Source: Hydractinia symbiolongicarpus (taxonomy: Eukaryota > Cnidaria > Hydrozoa > Anthoathecata > Hydractiniidae). From it: a stretch of DNA of 64,000 nucleotides. Under the pieces are notes generated by a model. That model was given only the letters and a program-made list of their open reading frames with translations. It was not told the origin of the DNA and ran no database searches. Within the stretch, counting starts at the first letter, position 1. The number at the start of each line of letters is the position of its first letter. Where the stretch lies: positions 6,882,001-6,946,000 of the forward strand of contig NC_079885.1 in assembly GCF_029227915.1 (NCBI RefSeq), read 5' to 3'. Position numbers and translations under genes: made by a program. Shown piece by piece: positions 24,850-35,231 of the stretch.

Positions 24850-27260
24850 ATGTACTGCGTAAGAAATTGGGCTGTATGTTCAGAAATTGTTTTGTCTGAC
24901 TGCGCCTGTAGAAAAGAAACAAGAGTCAGCGTTTATGTTGATTACTTTCATTTATTTATCATTTGTATGATTTTTTCGTAGTTTTTATTATGCAGAATAA
25001 TAGACACTTCCCATATTTATCCTCTGTGTTATGCAGTACCTTTTAGAAAAGCATTTGACAGACAATAGATATAATGTTCGAAATCCTCACTAAAACTAGA
25101 ATAAAGTCTAAAATTTCCAAAATCATACTGCAAAATAACCTTTTACAGTTTCTTGATTTAATTATGGCGTATTCGTGAATTAGAGTCTTTCAAAAAACAT
25201 GAAATTCGGGAAAGGTCTGTCATGTGTATTCTAATTTTACTATAATCTTTGCTATACTTTCTTATTATTAAATTGTATGTAGTTTTGCAGGGTTAAGAGC
25301 AAATTACAGCTCCAATTAGAACAACCTTAGCGTCTGGTCTTGTTTTAAATTAAACATTGAAAACATTGCAAGCAATCTCTCAAATTACATTTTGATGTTG
25401 TGGACAGTTGAAAAATTATTATCTAATGCTTAAATACACTGTGTTTTTTGTTTCTAAAACAAAGCTTCAAAAAAAAGAATAAGCTAGCCATTAAATAGTA
25501 TTTGGTTAATATATCAATTAACATATATTTTCTTCCAAATTAAGGGGATCTTGTAAAGTAATCATTCTGGCAGGAAACAAAGCAAAATACATTCAGTTTG
25601 AACGCTATTATTATATTCAAATCCAGTAAATGGCTTTGATTTCCTCGAATAGGAATTGTCAATCTATCACTTAACCATGAAACACAAAGTTAAAACGGCT
25701 CCAATCTGTCAAATTTCATAGTTAGGTAATTTTCTGATTGGTTAATAAAAGGTTTTGAGTTCCTTATTTGGATTATATGATGTTGTCAAAAGGTAACACC
25801 TATATGCAAAAATTATTGTAGTTTGTAGAGAAATATATAAGAAATCATCACACAGGCTTTTGTCAGTTTTTTCTGCCCTGCCCAATCATCTCCTGATTTT
25901 CTTTTTTTCTGATTTGTCACGTGTTACCCTGCAGGTGTTACTACTTTATAGTTCATATTTAATTCTGCAAAATTCAACATTCAAGCAGGAGTGCTCACGA
26001 TTATTTAATTTATAAAACAATACGCCTGTAGCGCGCAAAGCCATGCGATAAAAAAGGTAAAGTTTTTGCCTTAAAATTAAAGAAAATATATGTTCAATAC
26101 TATCGTACTCCAAAGAACTCACGTGATTTGAATTCTTTTCATTTTAAAAATTATTTTAGCCGAATAAGATCTTCTTAATGAACAGTAGTGTCTTGTTGAT
26201 TAAATATTGTCCAATAGAACCAAGGTTTTCCTTGCTCAAGCCTCTCATTGCGGTTATGGAAGCTACGTCTTCTGAAGAAACTGCTGCCAACTTGATTTGT
26301 TTGAGAACTGTTATAACCAGTTTTCAGGTGTTTTGAGTGAATTTGCTCGGATTACATTAAATAATTGGTCAATGAAAATTACACTTCTGAGAATTATATG
26401 TCACTGCTTTGCGAACTCAACTACCAAGTACAACCATGGTACCTGCTTGAGATGTGAAACTTATTTTGCTGAAGTTAAGAATGCCTAGATACAACGGTTC
26501 GGAGTCTTTTTAAAATAATTCCTGGTATTCATAGTACGATATCATAAATTAAAATGGAGTGTTGCTTTGCGTAAAAATGCTTTGCTCGTGACAAGACAAA
26601 CAACATGAGCATTGCGAGCGAAGTGGTCTCTGCCAAGCCGACAATTTCTTAATTTTTTTTTTAATTTAACAAAATGTTACTACCATCTACAAAGTCCTTT
26701 GATGGGGAAAAACTAAAGCTAAAATAAACAATGGCTATTAATGAAATAAAAAATAAGTTCCACTCTACTTGCAAAATTCTAAGTAAAAGCTAGCTAGTTG
26801 GTTACGATGTCTTCAAACTTAGTGTACCAATGTAGGCTACATTAAAACATTTATAGGGTTTCGCTTTAAAGAGTTGTTTTAGTTAAGTAGCGTTAAATTC
26901 CTTCACAAGTTAGCGGCTATTTCAACAAAAAACTCATGCATTTCACACTTTGCAGATATATCTGTGTAATGTCAAAGGTCAACAGACACCTTAACTCTCA
27001 CCCATAAAAAATGCTAAGTTGCATATATTGTGGAAAGTGCGTACTTGTGGAGGGTGAGGCTTTTAAAAAAGCAATTAAATTTTGGAAAATCTTTGTGTAG
27101 AATTCATTAGGTTGGCAGAGAAAGTTTGGGAGGTTTTCAAAAAACTTTCTTTAGAAAAAATACTAAAACTAAACCAGATATGCAGGTGTTTACCAATTGT
27201 CGCCACACTAGTAGTCTCTATCCATTTGCTTTGCATTTGTGAAAATTCTTTATCGTATTA
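24850..27260. other. AT-rich intergenic, no gene recognised
   Basis: No exon, RNA gene or repeat with clear borders could be supported. Short frames such as 26297-26488 lack motifs. Confidence 0.45.
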
Positions 27261-27263
27261 ATG

Positions 27264-27350
27264 TTGGGTTGTGGTTGGTTGTAGCTGGTTGTGGCTGGTT
27301 GTGGCTGGTTGGGGCTAGTTGGGGCTGGTTGGAGCTTGTTGGGGCTGGTC
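27264..27350. repeat. 10-bp minisatellite (GGTTGKGGCT)n
   Basis: Eight to nine imperfect copies of a ten-base unit, GGTTGTGGCT changing to GGTTGGGGCT from left to right. Confidence 0.8.
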
Positions 27351-27582
27351 ACAACGAACCATATTAAAATGTCTGGCATTCCTTAGCAATGCAGCAGTTT
27401 TTGTAAAACCGTTTGACTTTTTTACAAGGCGGTAAACATATCAGAATTTGAAAAAATAGTCCCAAACTGTTTAGCCCCAGTGGCTAGTCACAAACTTTAC
27501 TTTTCATTCAAGCTAAAAGTCATATCACTTCAGTGAAATTGAAAGAATGACCTGCAAGCTCGTATGGTAGGTTTTTAGTTTA

Positions 27583-27720
27583 ACTAGTCAGTGGACCCGT
27601 GAAAAAATTCACGGGTTCGCCTGTTCTTTTTATACCTCACTGCGTGCGTCTCGCTACTTGCAGTACCATTTTGCGTGACAGACAGACAGACGTATACGGG
27701 TAATTTAATATAGATTTAAT
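27583..27720. repeat. Interspersed repeat with terminal hairpin and GACA run
   Basis: Begins ACTAGTCAGTGG followed by a perfect 9-bp stem (ACCCGTGAA 27595-27603 with TTCACGGGT 27608-27616), then a short (GACA)4 near 27677 and GTATACGGG. The ACTAGT...GGAC and GACA parts echo both the flank and the motif of the microsatellite at 23.7 kb, which may have grown from a copy of this repeat. Class unknown. Confidence 0.4.
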
Positions 27721-29115
27721 GATAATCATAGTTTCCGAGTCCTGATTTGGACCATTTTCGGAGACAGCGTAAAAATTTTTAATAAAATATCAATGTTAAG
27801 CATTTTTAATGTAGCTATGTAGGGTTATATTGATTCTTTTTTCTCATTTTTTGTCACAATTAAAATTTCAGGCTAAAAGGACTTGTTAACTTAAGGCGCC
27901 ATTGTTCAGAGTCATGTCCTGGTACAATGTAGAAACCATGAGAGAGGATTTTTCTTAATTTGTGCAAATCCGAGGGTTGTATTTATAAACTTTCTCATAA
28001 AGTGGAACCCAAATGTTTCACAATGAGGGAACAAACTTTCATCACATTTACTGAAACTGTTAATAGTGCTACAACAAAGGTGTTGGCTGTCTTTGCCAAA
28101 GATCCTTTTTTTTCAAAGTTAACACAGGGTTATCTTTCTTGGCTGGAACTGCCATATAGTTTGGCGAAATATGAAATATGAATTATAAGCATCTCTCAAC
28201 TCGTTTCATAAATTCAAACCATGGCATAGTTCTTTTTCCATTTATCCTCAAATAAAATACCTCGTAATAAATTGCTCCACAAGACATCCTTCTTCATATA
28301 CCACGTGTTTTCTCCAAATTTTGAACATTACATCTATCTGCCATTTTCTTTTTCTGTTTGTTGCGATTTTCACAATTTGGTGTGTAAAAAATATGTTTTC
28401 CCCCAGTTTAGCTGCAATAAAACACAGTTTACAACCTGTTGTTGTAAAGTTTGTGTTAAAGTTAAAAAATTAATCGGAACACTAGGCTAAGCTCTTAGTA
28501 CAAATAAACCTTGTCGCACATCTGTATATGAACAATACTATTATCGCAGCTTTGGTTTAAATAAAAACACAGAAAACAGCCCGTCGCTAATAACAGGCGT
28601 AATACACTTTATAAATAGCTAGCTATAAAATCGTGAAAGTATGTTATAACAAAAAAATGTGGATATATAGTCTGAAAATAACCTTTAGTAACTAATTATG
28701 TAAAAAAAAAGTTTCGATTTTTAAAAGGGTTATTGCCATCGTAACGCAAATGCCTGAAATAGCCGTTAGAAAAAGAACTTAATGGATGCAGTGCTGTTAA
28801 ACGGACTTACAAATGCATACAAAAAAACGTGAATCAGGAAATTAAAATTTAAAATTTGATGGACATCCTTATTGGTTTCCTAGTTTTCGATTGAAGATGT
28901 TTCGAATATTACATAGTTCTTTTAGGTGAGTTTCCATATTTCCATATTTATATGTTGCCACTTTTTATCATCAAGGACTCTCTCTTCGTGGGAAGACACA
29001 GAAAAGAAACAAAAATGAGCCTCCAGCCACATATAACCAAACAGGACCAGCTACAATACAATCTGTTACTTTGAAACTAGGGTGTTAATTTGTCTTTACT
29101 CTCTGCCATTTCACA
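27721..29115. other. Intergenic, no gene recognised
   Basis: Short frames at 27960-28181 and 28272-28490 have no recognisable domain and no convincing splice context. I see nothing else. Confidence 0.4.
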
Positions 29116-29421
29116 ACATCAGCTTTACAACCAATGAATCAAGGAGTCATTTGGTCTTTAAAAGCTAAATATCGCAATCAAGAAGATCATTACCACAATT
29201 ATTCAGGAGAAGAAAGTCGTGCCCATTTCCATCCTAAAGGCAATAAAAATTCTTGTGCTTTTATTGGGAGACGTCCACTTACAATTACTAACTGTTTTAG
29301 GAAAGCAGGGTTTTCAGAAACTCCTATTTCTCAGGACGATGATGACCTTTCGCTAACTCAAAAAAGCAACGTGAATTTAAGTGAAAACATAAGGAGTGGG
29401 TATGGGAACAAGAAAGAATAA
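29116..29421 (+). pseudogene. Tigger/pogo (DDE_1) transposase fragment
   Basis: The frame around 29116-29421 reads SALQPMNQGVIWSLKAKYR and later ITNCFRKAGF, the stretch after the last catalytic residue in DDE_1 (Tigger/Jerky) transposases, where a PMDQG-type motif and a NCFRKAGF-type motif are diagnostic. Upstream catalytic parts are absent, so this is a remnant. It may represent the family that mobilised the MITE at 24.3 kb, but this is an inference from class only. Confidence 0.7.
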
Positions 29422-29697
29422 CAAATGTTGTATTGACAATATCGTGTAATATTCAAGGACTAGCTTGTGTATAACATGTTAATTCGTTACAAATAGAATT
29501 TTGATTCGTAGCACATAGTAGTGGTAATCCATTGTGATAATTTTATTTCATATGGTAAAACGGCCATAGTGATTGAGGTTAAGTAAGCTACGTTTTCGTC
29601 TCGTTTTGGCACAGATATTGCAATATTGCTGTATTCCCGGAGTTTCATAACGATTTTTCCTATTATGCTCTTACTCGGTGTCTTTAAAACTTATAAG

Positions 29698-29822
29698 AAA
29701 AGTTTTAAAAACACATGTTAAACTTTTATTTTTAATTTATAAACTTTACTACTAAACTTTACTAAGCTACTTTATAAATTAGAAATAAAAATAAAATTTT
29801 AACATGTGTTTTTAAAACTTTT
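29698..29822. repeat. Foldback (inverted repeat), about 125 bp
   Basis: The left arm 29698-29744 and right arm 29771-29822 are near-perfect reverse complements (AAAAGTTTTAAAAACACATG at the outer ends) separated by 26 bases. It lies 50 bases before the truncated start of the polymerase fragment of element 1 and could mark the event that removed that end. Confidence 0.7.
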
Positions 29823-29875
29823 CCTATTTATTTGTTGGCTGATTTATCATAATTTAAAACTTATATTACCCTCTC

Positions 29876-31704
29876 CAAAAAGAACCAGGACTTGTGGGAT
29901 AAGTGGGTAGTAAATCAAGTAGCTGTAATAGGGTTTAATTCCGGCAAGCACGACATCAACCTGATCAAGCATTATTTTGCAGAAGAGATCGCGCAAGACA
30001 ATATAATCAATGTGGCAAAAAAAAGATAATGACTACATGTTTCTCACCACCTCAAGGTTTGAATTTCTAGATATCAAAAATTTCCTTGCTCCCGGTCTAA
30101 GCTATGACGGTTGGTTCAAGTCGCTGGAAGATAAGCTCTAAAAGCTCGTGTTTCCGATTGAATGGTTGACGAGCCACGGGAAGTTGAACCATGCTGGACC
30201 TGTCGTGCATGAGTTAGAGATATACGCTCCGGGAGACCCATGCAGGCATAGGTGTAAGGACTCCTGTTATAACAAGACTTGTAAGGCCTGCAAGGAGGTA
30301 AAGAAAACATGTGACAAATGTACGAGGAATAAGGCCTACGAGCTCCTACAGACGGGGATGGAGGGTGATCCTGCGATCGTATTCTGTAGATATCACGAAC
30401 GGGACGTGACGGGTATCAGATCTCACGTATACAGCGAACCCCTCAAATGCAAGACCATTCTAGGGTATGATGCAAACATGCTCCACCCGAGTACCCTGAT
30501 GCAGGACTTTCCTTGTGGAAAGGAACACCTGATTAAGGTGGCCACGCCGACATCAGCACATAACTTAGAGCTACTAGCGCGAGGTGTGGTAGATGGATCC
30601 TTGTTTGTGTTTGTCCAGGTTGATATCGAGGTACCCGAAAATCTGCGCGAAAAGTTTAGTGAAATGCCCCCCTGATTGTCGTCAAGGAGATACCTGATGA
30701 TCAAATCCCCGAGCACATGCACGAATACTTAAAAACTACGGGTCGCAAGCGTGTTCCGGGCACGCGTAAGCTTCTGGGGTTGCTAAAAGCCGAAAATATC
30801 CTATTGTGCTAAAATGGTACCTTGACCATGGGCTGAAAGTGACTGCCTTTTACCAGTTTCTCAAGTATGCCAGAGTTAGGCCCTTTGAATGCCTCCCGAA
30901 AGAGATTGCCGATGCATGGCGACAGACCGATAAAGACCCCAACAAGCGCATTGCGGGAGATACGGAAAAATTAAAAGGCAACTCGTTTTATGGCAAGATG
31001 ATAGAGGATCTGGCGAGGCATGCAAATACTACGTTTAGAGGGATGAAAAGGAGATTGATGCTGTACTGCAAAGCCCTTACCTCAGGGAATTTAAATAGAT
31101 CAGGGATGCGTATGAGGTAAGAAGGGACAAACACAAGTGTACTATCGATACGGAGTACCAGTGTGGTATTGCAGCATATCAATTGGCCAAGCTGCGCATG
31201 CTCAAATTTTACTATGATTTTCTCGACAAGTACGTGGATCGTCGAGACGTTGAGTACATTTACATGAACACTGACAGTGCTTATTTTGCCATCTCCGGAG
31301 AAGAATTGCAAGATGTCGTTCGCCCCGAACTGCTTGGCGAGTACGACAAAGACGTAAAAAGCTGGCTCATCACCGATAAGTACACGAGTCGGACAGGAGG
31401 GTTATTTAAAGCGGAATTTATTGGGTTTCGGAAGATTGCCCTGACGACCAAGTGCTACTTCGTTAAAGGAAAAAAGGGTACTAAACTTTCATTTAAGGGC
31501 ATGTCAAAGAGACAAAATGCTGTGACCTGGAGTAGATACATGAGTGCGCTGAGGGGTGGTTTAAACATGGCTAAACATGTAAGTTTTCGGGTACACAACA
31601 AGGGTATGGTTACGTACGAACAAAACAAGCTCGAACTCTTGGCCTTTTACGACAAAAGAGTTGTACATGAGGATGGTTTACATATCTCTCCGCTTGTGGT
31701 TTAG
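29876..31704 (+). pseudogene. DNA polymerase B (DNA_pol_B_2 type), truncated and broken, element 1
   Basis: Replicative B-family polymerase of the protein-primed type. The fragment begins in the exonuclease region (IGFNSGKHDINLIKHYF) and continues through a Cys-rich insert (CRHRCKDSCYNKTCKACK) and the polymerase A-region (LGYDANMLHP, 30460s), then the B-region (KGNSFYGKM, about 30972) and the C-region near 31250. In the C-region the usual aspartate pair is altered: YMNTDSAYF has Asn for the first Asp. It is broken by a frameshift in an A run near 30020, an in-frame TAA at 30139-30141, a shift in the C run near 30668, and further shifts near 30800 and 31120. The protein subgroup differs clearly from the polymerase of element 2. 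Confidence 0.8.
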
Positions 31705-31713
31705 GGGAATAAA

Positions 31714-32266
31714 ATGGAGGTGTGTGTAGTAATCGCTATGCTTCTACCCTATACCCTGATCGCTTATATTCTTTTTCGTTATAAACGACTACTAATAAAG
31801 ATGTCTGATATCGCACAAGTATTCGACACGGCCTCGGAATCTTTTGAAATTATCAAAAAGCCCATCGATAAACGCCAGGCCTTGAAAGAGGCCCTACGCA
31901 AAAGCAAGGGTCACTTACTACCCAAAAAAATGTACAGAGGGCTCCATTGACAAGGCCACGGATGAGGCGGTGGAAAAAATCTATACCGAGCACGTACAAC
32001 GCAAGTTGCGGGAAGAGGGGGAGAAAACAGCTAGAGCACTGTCTACTCACGTGGTCAATCTGTATGCTAATATGATTGAAAACTTCGTAGATATCGATAG
32101 TGTTGACGAATTGCGCAGGGATATCGAAGGGGACCCTATAATCCGGGACTCTAAGACAGATCTCGGGATCCTGGTGTACTGCACCATCGGCAGATGTCTT
32201 GCAGCGCTCCTGGTCCTGTCTCACACGGCTCGACATATGAGCAAGAAGAAGAAACAGGAGGATTAG
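31714..32266 (+). pseudogene. Membrane-anchored protein, homologue of 208-aa protein of element 2
   Basis: Starts directly after AATAAA (31708-31713). One N-terminal membrane span (VIAMLLPYTLIAYILF) is followed by a short basic stretch and KMSDIA, matching the layout of the 59793-60419 gene (membrane span, then KMAETA). A frameshift in the A7 run near 31922 splits it into 31714-31950 and a second frame up to 32266 (the latter with LVYCTIGRCLAALLVLSH). It lies between the polymerase and a single-span protein. Probably a virion or assembly membrane protein; function inferred only from its conserved place. Confidence 0.6.
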
Positions 32267-32304
32267 GAAAAGGAGGTGGAGGAGGGAGGCGGCGCTATAA
32301 TAAA

Positions 32305-32691
32305 ATGAGTAAAGAGGAACAAAAACAACAAGAGAGAGTTATAACAAAACCACCGAAGAACGAGGGTCGTGTCGCAGCTGGCAAGAGATTTGCCGAATGG
32401 AACCGGAAGAGCAAGACCGACTTAAAGAATAACGTGGGCAAAGAACCTTCACAGGATGATAAAAAACCTGCGACAGGTTCCGGCAAGTCAACGGATGTAT
32501 ACCTTTATGGAATCGGGAGTTTGGCCATATTGGCGATAGGCGTCGGGGTTTGGTATATGTTTATCAGGGGTAAGAATGAATCCAAAAACACCAGACCGGC
32601 GGCCCATCCAGAACCCCAACAGGGCAAACATGGCAAAACTCAGCCAAAATTGACATCTTCAAGATGCAATGAAATTTTGCTAAAAAAATAA
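32305..32691 (+). CDS. Single-span membrane protein, homologue of 59468-59839
   Basis: ATG at 32305 follows AATAAA immediately. A basic N-terminus with VAAGKRFAEWNRK (the element 2 homologue has VEAGKRLPEYNRK) is followed by a Gly-rich linker, one membrane span (GSLAILAIGVGVWYMFI) and a basic tail. About 128 residues, uninterrupted. The upstream-reading frame from 32194 overlaps the previous gene and is not used. The function is unknown; gene order (208-aa, this one, 75-aa homologue) is the same as in element 2. Confidence 0.65.
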   Translation: MSKEEQKQQERVITKPPKNEGRVAAGKRFAEWNRKSKTDLKNNVGKEPSQDDKKPATGSGKSTDVYLYGIGSLAILAIGVGVWYMFIRGKNESKNTRPAAHPEPQQGKHGKTQPKLTSSRCNEILLKK

Positions 32692-32702
32692 CACCTAATA
32701 TA

Positions 32703-32963
32703 ATGGCAAACAAACATGATGAAAATATGAGTCCCAAGGAAACGATGATTATTGATCCTGTATGGGAGTCCGTCAGGCTCATGTCATACACGATACTGAT
32801 CGCTATGGGTGGAAAAAAGGCCTTGGGGGTTTACAGGCCGGGTGCTAAGATGGACATGGGGGACGGCATTAAACTTGCCGGGTATATGACGGCAGCTATT
32901 TTGCTTGACGAATATGCAATAAAACAAGGGCGGTACAAAAAATCGTTAATATCTCCGATGTAG
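32703..32963 (+). CDS. Small membrane protein, homologue of 59196-59423
   Basis: 86 residues. The C-terminal half (VRLMSYTILIAMGGKKAL, then DGIKLAGYMTAAILLDEYAIKQ) matches the layout of the 75-residue protein of element 2 (YSMLGKKVL, GKLVAIVAASEMSREYLIKQ). Two weakly hydrophobic segments suggest a membrane-associated virion protein, but this is an inference. It follows the preceding gene by 11 bases in the same direction. Confidence 0.6.
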   Translation: MANKHDENMSPKETMIIDPVWESVRLMSYTILIAMGGKKALGVYRPGAKMDMGDGIKLAGYMTAAILLDEYAIKQGRYKKSLISPM

Positions 32964-32995
32964 ACCGCCCGATATTATATAGGGCAAATAGAAAT

Positions 32996-33343
32996 ATGGA
33001 AGAGAAAGAATGTCTTGTGTGTTCAAAATCTCTCCCCCTGGATCAGTTCAAGGCAAAGGGTAAAGATCTTACAAAAACATGCATTCCATGCCTTGATCTC
33101 GGGAGAATTTCAAAGGGTCCCCCTAGAGGTCGTATCTACATGCAATCCTTATATGAGTTAATAATCTTTCAACAGGATCATAATCAAGCCCAGTTTAATG
33201 AGGGGTACACGTGGGAAAATTTTGAACTACATGTACATAATATGGTATGCTTCAGATACGATGAAACGTTTAAATCTCCAACGCTTGCCGATGTGGCGAA
33301 AGCATTAGAGCGGGCCCAATATATAATACTAAATGGACATTAA
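32996..33343 (+). CDS. Small CxxC zinc-binding-type protein
   Basis: 115 residues. N-terminal CLVCSKSLPLDQF followed by KTCIPCL, two Cys pairs about 20 residues apart as in a treble-clef or ribbon-like zinc finger, then a helical region. The next gene starts inside its last codons and has the same N-terminal finger, so the two look like a tandem duplication. No known function; element 2 has no counterpart. Confidence 0.55.
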   Translation: MEEKECLVCSKSLPLDQFKAKGKDLTKTCIPCLDLGRISKGPPRGRIYMQSLYELIIFQQDHNQAQFNEGYTWENFELHVHNMVCFRYDETFKSPTLADVAKALERAQYIILNGH

Positions 33344-33839
33344 ATTTTGTAGGGCATGTAAAGGATTATTATCCCTCGATCGATTCAAAATCAAGGGGTA
33401 TGGTTGGACCAAGACCTGTATAGGTTGTCTTGATAAAGCGAAAGACAGGCGGGCTGTTAAAAATAAGGACAACATCGTTGAACACAAAGTGGACATCTTT
33501 GTTTTTAACAAAAACATTAGAGGGGTTCGACAGGATAAGAATTATCTGATTCTCTATAACCTTCTCACATATAAAATTATACCTGGATATATTGAGCTTA
33601 TTGGAAAGAGCCCCGAGAAGGCAAGCCTCGTCGAGAGGTACCGCAAGGCACTGCTATGCCTGCGAGGGAAGTTAATGTATACTCCACTACCCCTAGAATA
33701 CAAGGTTCAAAATACCAAGCTCTGCCCTACTTGCCGGGGGGTCTTTGGTAAACAATCACGGGGGTGTGTTAATATGTTCGGCATGTGCTGCCATATACCC
33801 CAAAATTCACGATCAAAAGTGGTCGGACTATTAGAATAA
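33333..33839 (+). CDS. CxxC protein paralogous to the preceding gene
   Basis: 168 residues, overlapping the previous gene by 11 bases. FCRACKGLLSLDRF and KTCIGCL repeat the finger of the neighbour. A second Cys cluster near the C-terminus (CPTCRGVFGKQSRGCVNMFGMC) suggests another metal site. Its stop codon TAA at 33838-33840 is immediately followed by the ATG of the ATPase at 33841 (AATAAATG). Function unknown. Confidence 0.55.
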   Translation: MDIKFCRACKGLLSLDRFKIKGYGWTKTCIGCLDKAKDRRAVKNKDNIVEHKVDIFVFNKNIRGVRQDKNYLILYNLLTYKIIPGYIELIGKSPEKASLVERYRKALLCLRGKLMYTPLPLEYKVQNTKLCPTCRGVFGKQSRGCVNMFGMCCHIPQNSRSKVVGLLE

Positions 33840-33840
33840 A

Positions 33841-34420
33841 ATGGATGTCGTGAAGGAACCGTTCACAGCAATCTTTACAGGCCCAACGTCTTGTGGCAAG
33901 ACACAACGTGTTTGGACCTCCTCGAGCAGGAATATAAGAAGCACTTCAACAACATAGTCATTTTATGCCTAACTATACAGTGTAACGCTTCTTATTTGGA
34001 GAGGGCATCGCTATGGAAGGACGCATGTGTGTTCCTGATATACCCCGGAAATGATCTGTTTGAATGGATCCAAAAATTGTCCTCATTATTGGGAGGAGCG
34101 GACACGTTGTTTGAAGTCGACGACTGTATTGCTAACGAGGACTTCGATAAGCGTCGGCCATCCCTACTTGAGCTTGCTATCAGCGGCAGGCATCGCAAAC
34201 ACAGCCTGTGGCTATTAACGCAGCCGTATACGGCTTTGCCCAAGAATCTGAGGAGGCAGAAGAAAGCCCTGTTTTTATGGTACCCTATTGACCGCTCAGA
34301 TATGAAAAACCAATATGATCACAGACTCGGATCACATTAAAGCTGAATTGCAAAAATCTAAGCATGCATGTCTGTACGTGAGATTGGAACACCCTAGGAC
34401 TTGGAAAATTCTCGAATGAC
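33841..34420 (+). pseudogene. FtsK/A32-type DNA-packaging ATPase, element 1
   Basis: Packaging ATPase of the HerA/FtsK superfamily found in Polintons and related viruses. Walker A GPTSCGKT at about 33880-33903; Walker B-like LFEVDDCI near 34108; then the family segment SGRHRKHSLWLLTQPYTALP containing the sensor Gln; it ends KILE at a TGA, 34418-34420. Frame changes just after Walker A (near 33905-33915) and again near 34310. It lacks the in-frame stop of the element 2 copy but is frameshifted instead. Confidence 0.8.
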
Positions 34421-34457
34421 CACATTGAAAACCTCCGGCCAAGCATCAGTATATAGG

Positions 34458-35231
34458 AAATGTCTTCACAACTCGCTTTATTTAACGCAATACCCGCAGG
34501 AGCCATTGAGACCTTGTTCGATAAACAAGGCTAACCCCTCTTCAAAAAAGGCAGATCTCGAAAAATTCCTCTGTATTCAAAATGCTAGGAAGTATGGTCC
34601 TAATCGCCTTATAACGATATCAAGGGGAGAAATAGAGGGTATCATGGGAAATGTGTGTAGCGAATACAGTTCTTCGGGTATATCGGTAGGAGTGAAAGAA
34701 CGGCATGATGTATTTGTCACGCTGAGCAGGGCACTCGAAATTACGCACCGTTCTAGGAAACCCAAAGCAGTGAAACTAATTAAATGGGTAGCTCAAAAAG
34801 GTGTTGAGAAATTAAAGGATGAAATCAAGGAGCAGCGTCAAGCCCTTGAGGATAATGATAATGCTATGGCCGTTCTGAATGATGAAATTGAGGACAAGGA
34901 TAGTCAACTCATGGCGTTGGGTGATGAAATTGAGGAGCTACAGCAACGTGCCGTGCCCCACCTTGAAGATCCTGGAAAGGATTTTAGTATGGTGATTAAA
35001 AAGAATAACGACGATCCATTTCAATACCTTGCCATTTGCGGTCAACAGGGGTATGTAGCCCAAAAAATTCGAAATAAGGTTGTCGACTACTCCAAGGGTG
35101 AGATTGTGGTATTGGCAGAAACACCGAATGCTATCGTCCATTACAATTGGCTACGAGAGCGTGGATGTATCGGCGTAAACCCGAAGAGGGTCAGACATTT
35201 TGGACTTGGTGAGCACTATAAACATGACTGA
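34458..35231 (+). pseudogene. BRO/KilA-like protein with central coiled coil
   Basis: Starts MSSQLALFNAIPAGAIE; a frameshift near 34530 leads into the frame KADLEKFLCIQNARKYGP, then HDVFVTLSRALEITHRSRKPKAVKLIKWV, which has the look of a BRO-N/MSV199-like DNA-binding domain of large DNA viruses. A heptad-rich coiled coil follows (about 34815-34950, QALEDNDNAMAVLNDEIED), then a C-terminal domain with FQYLAICGQQGYVAQKI and YNWLRERGCI. Such proteins are usually regulatory. The assignment is from overall pattern, without a search. Confidence 0.45.
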
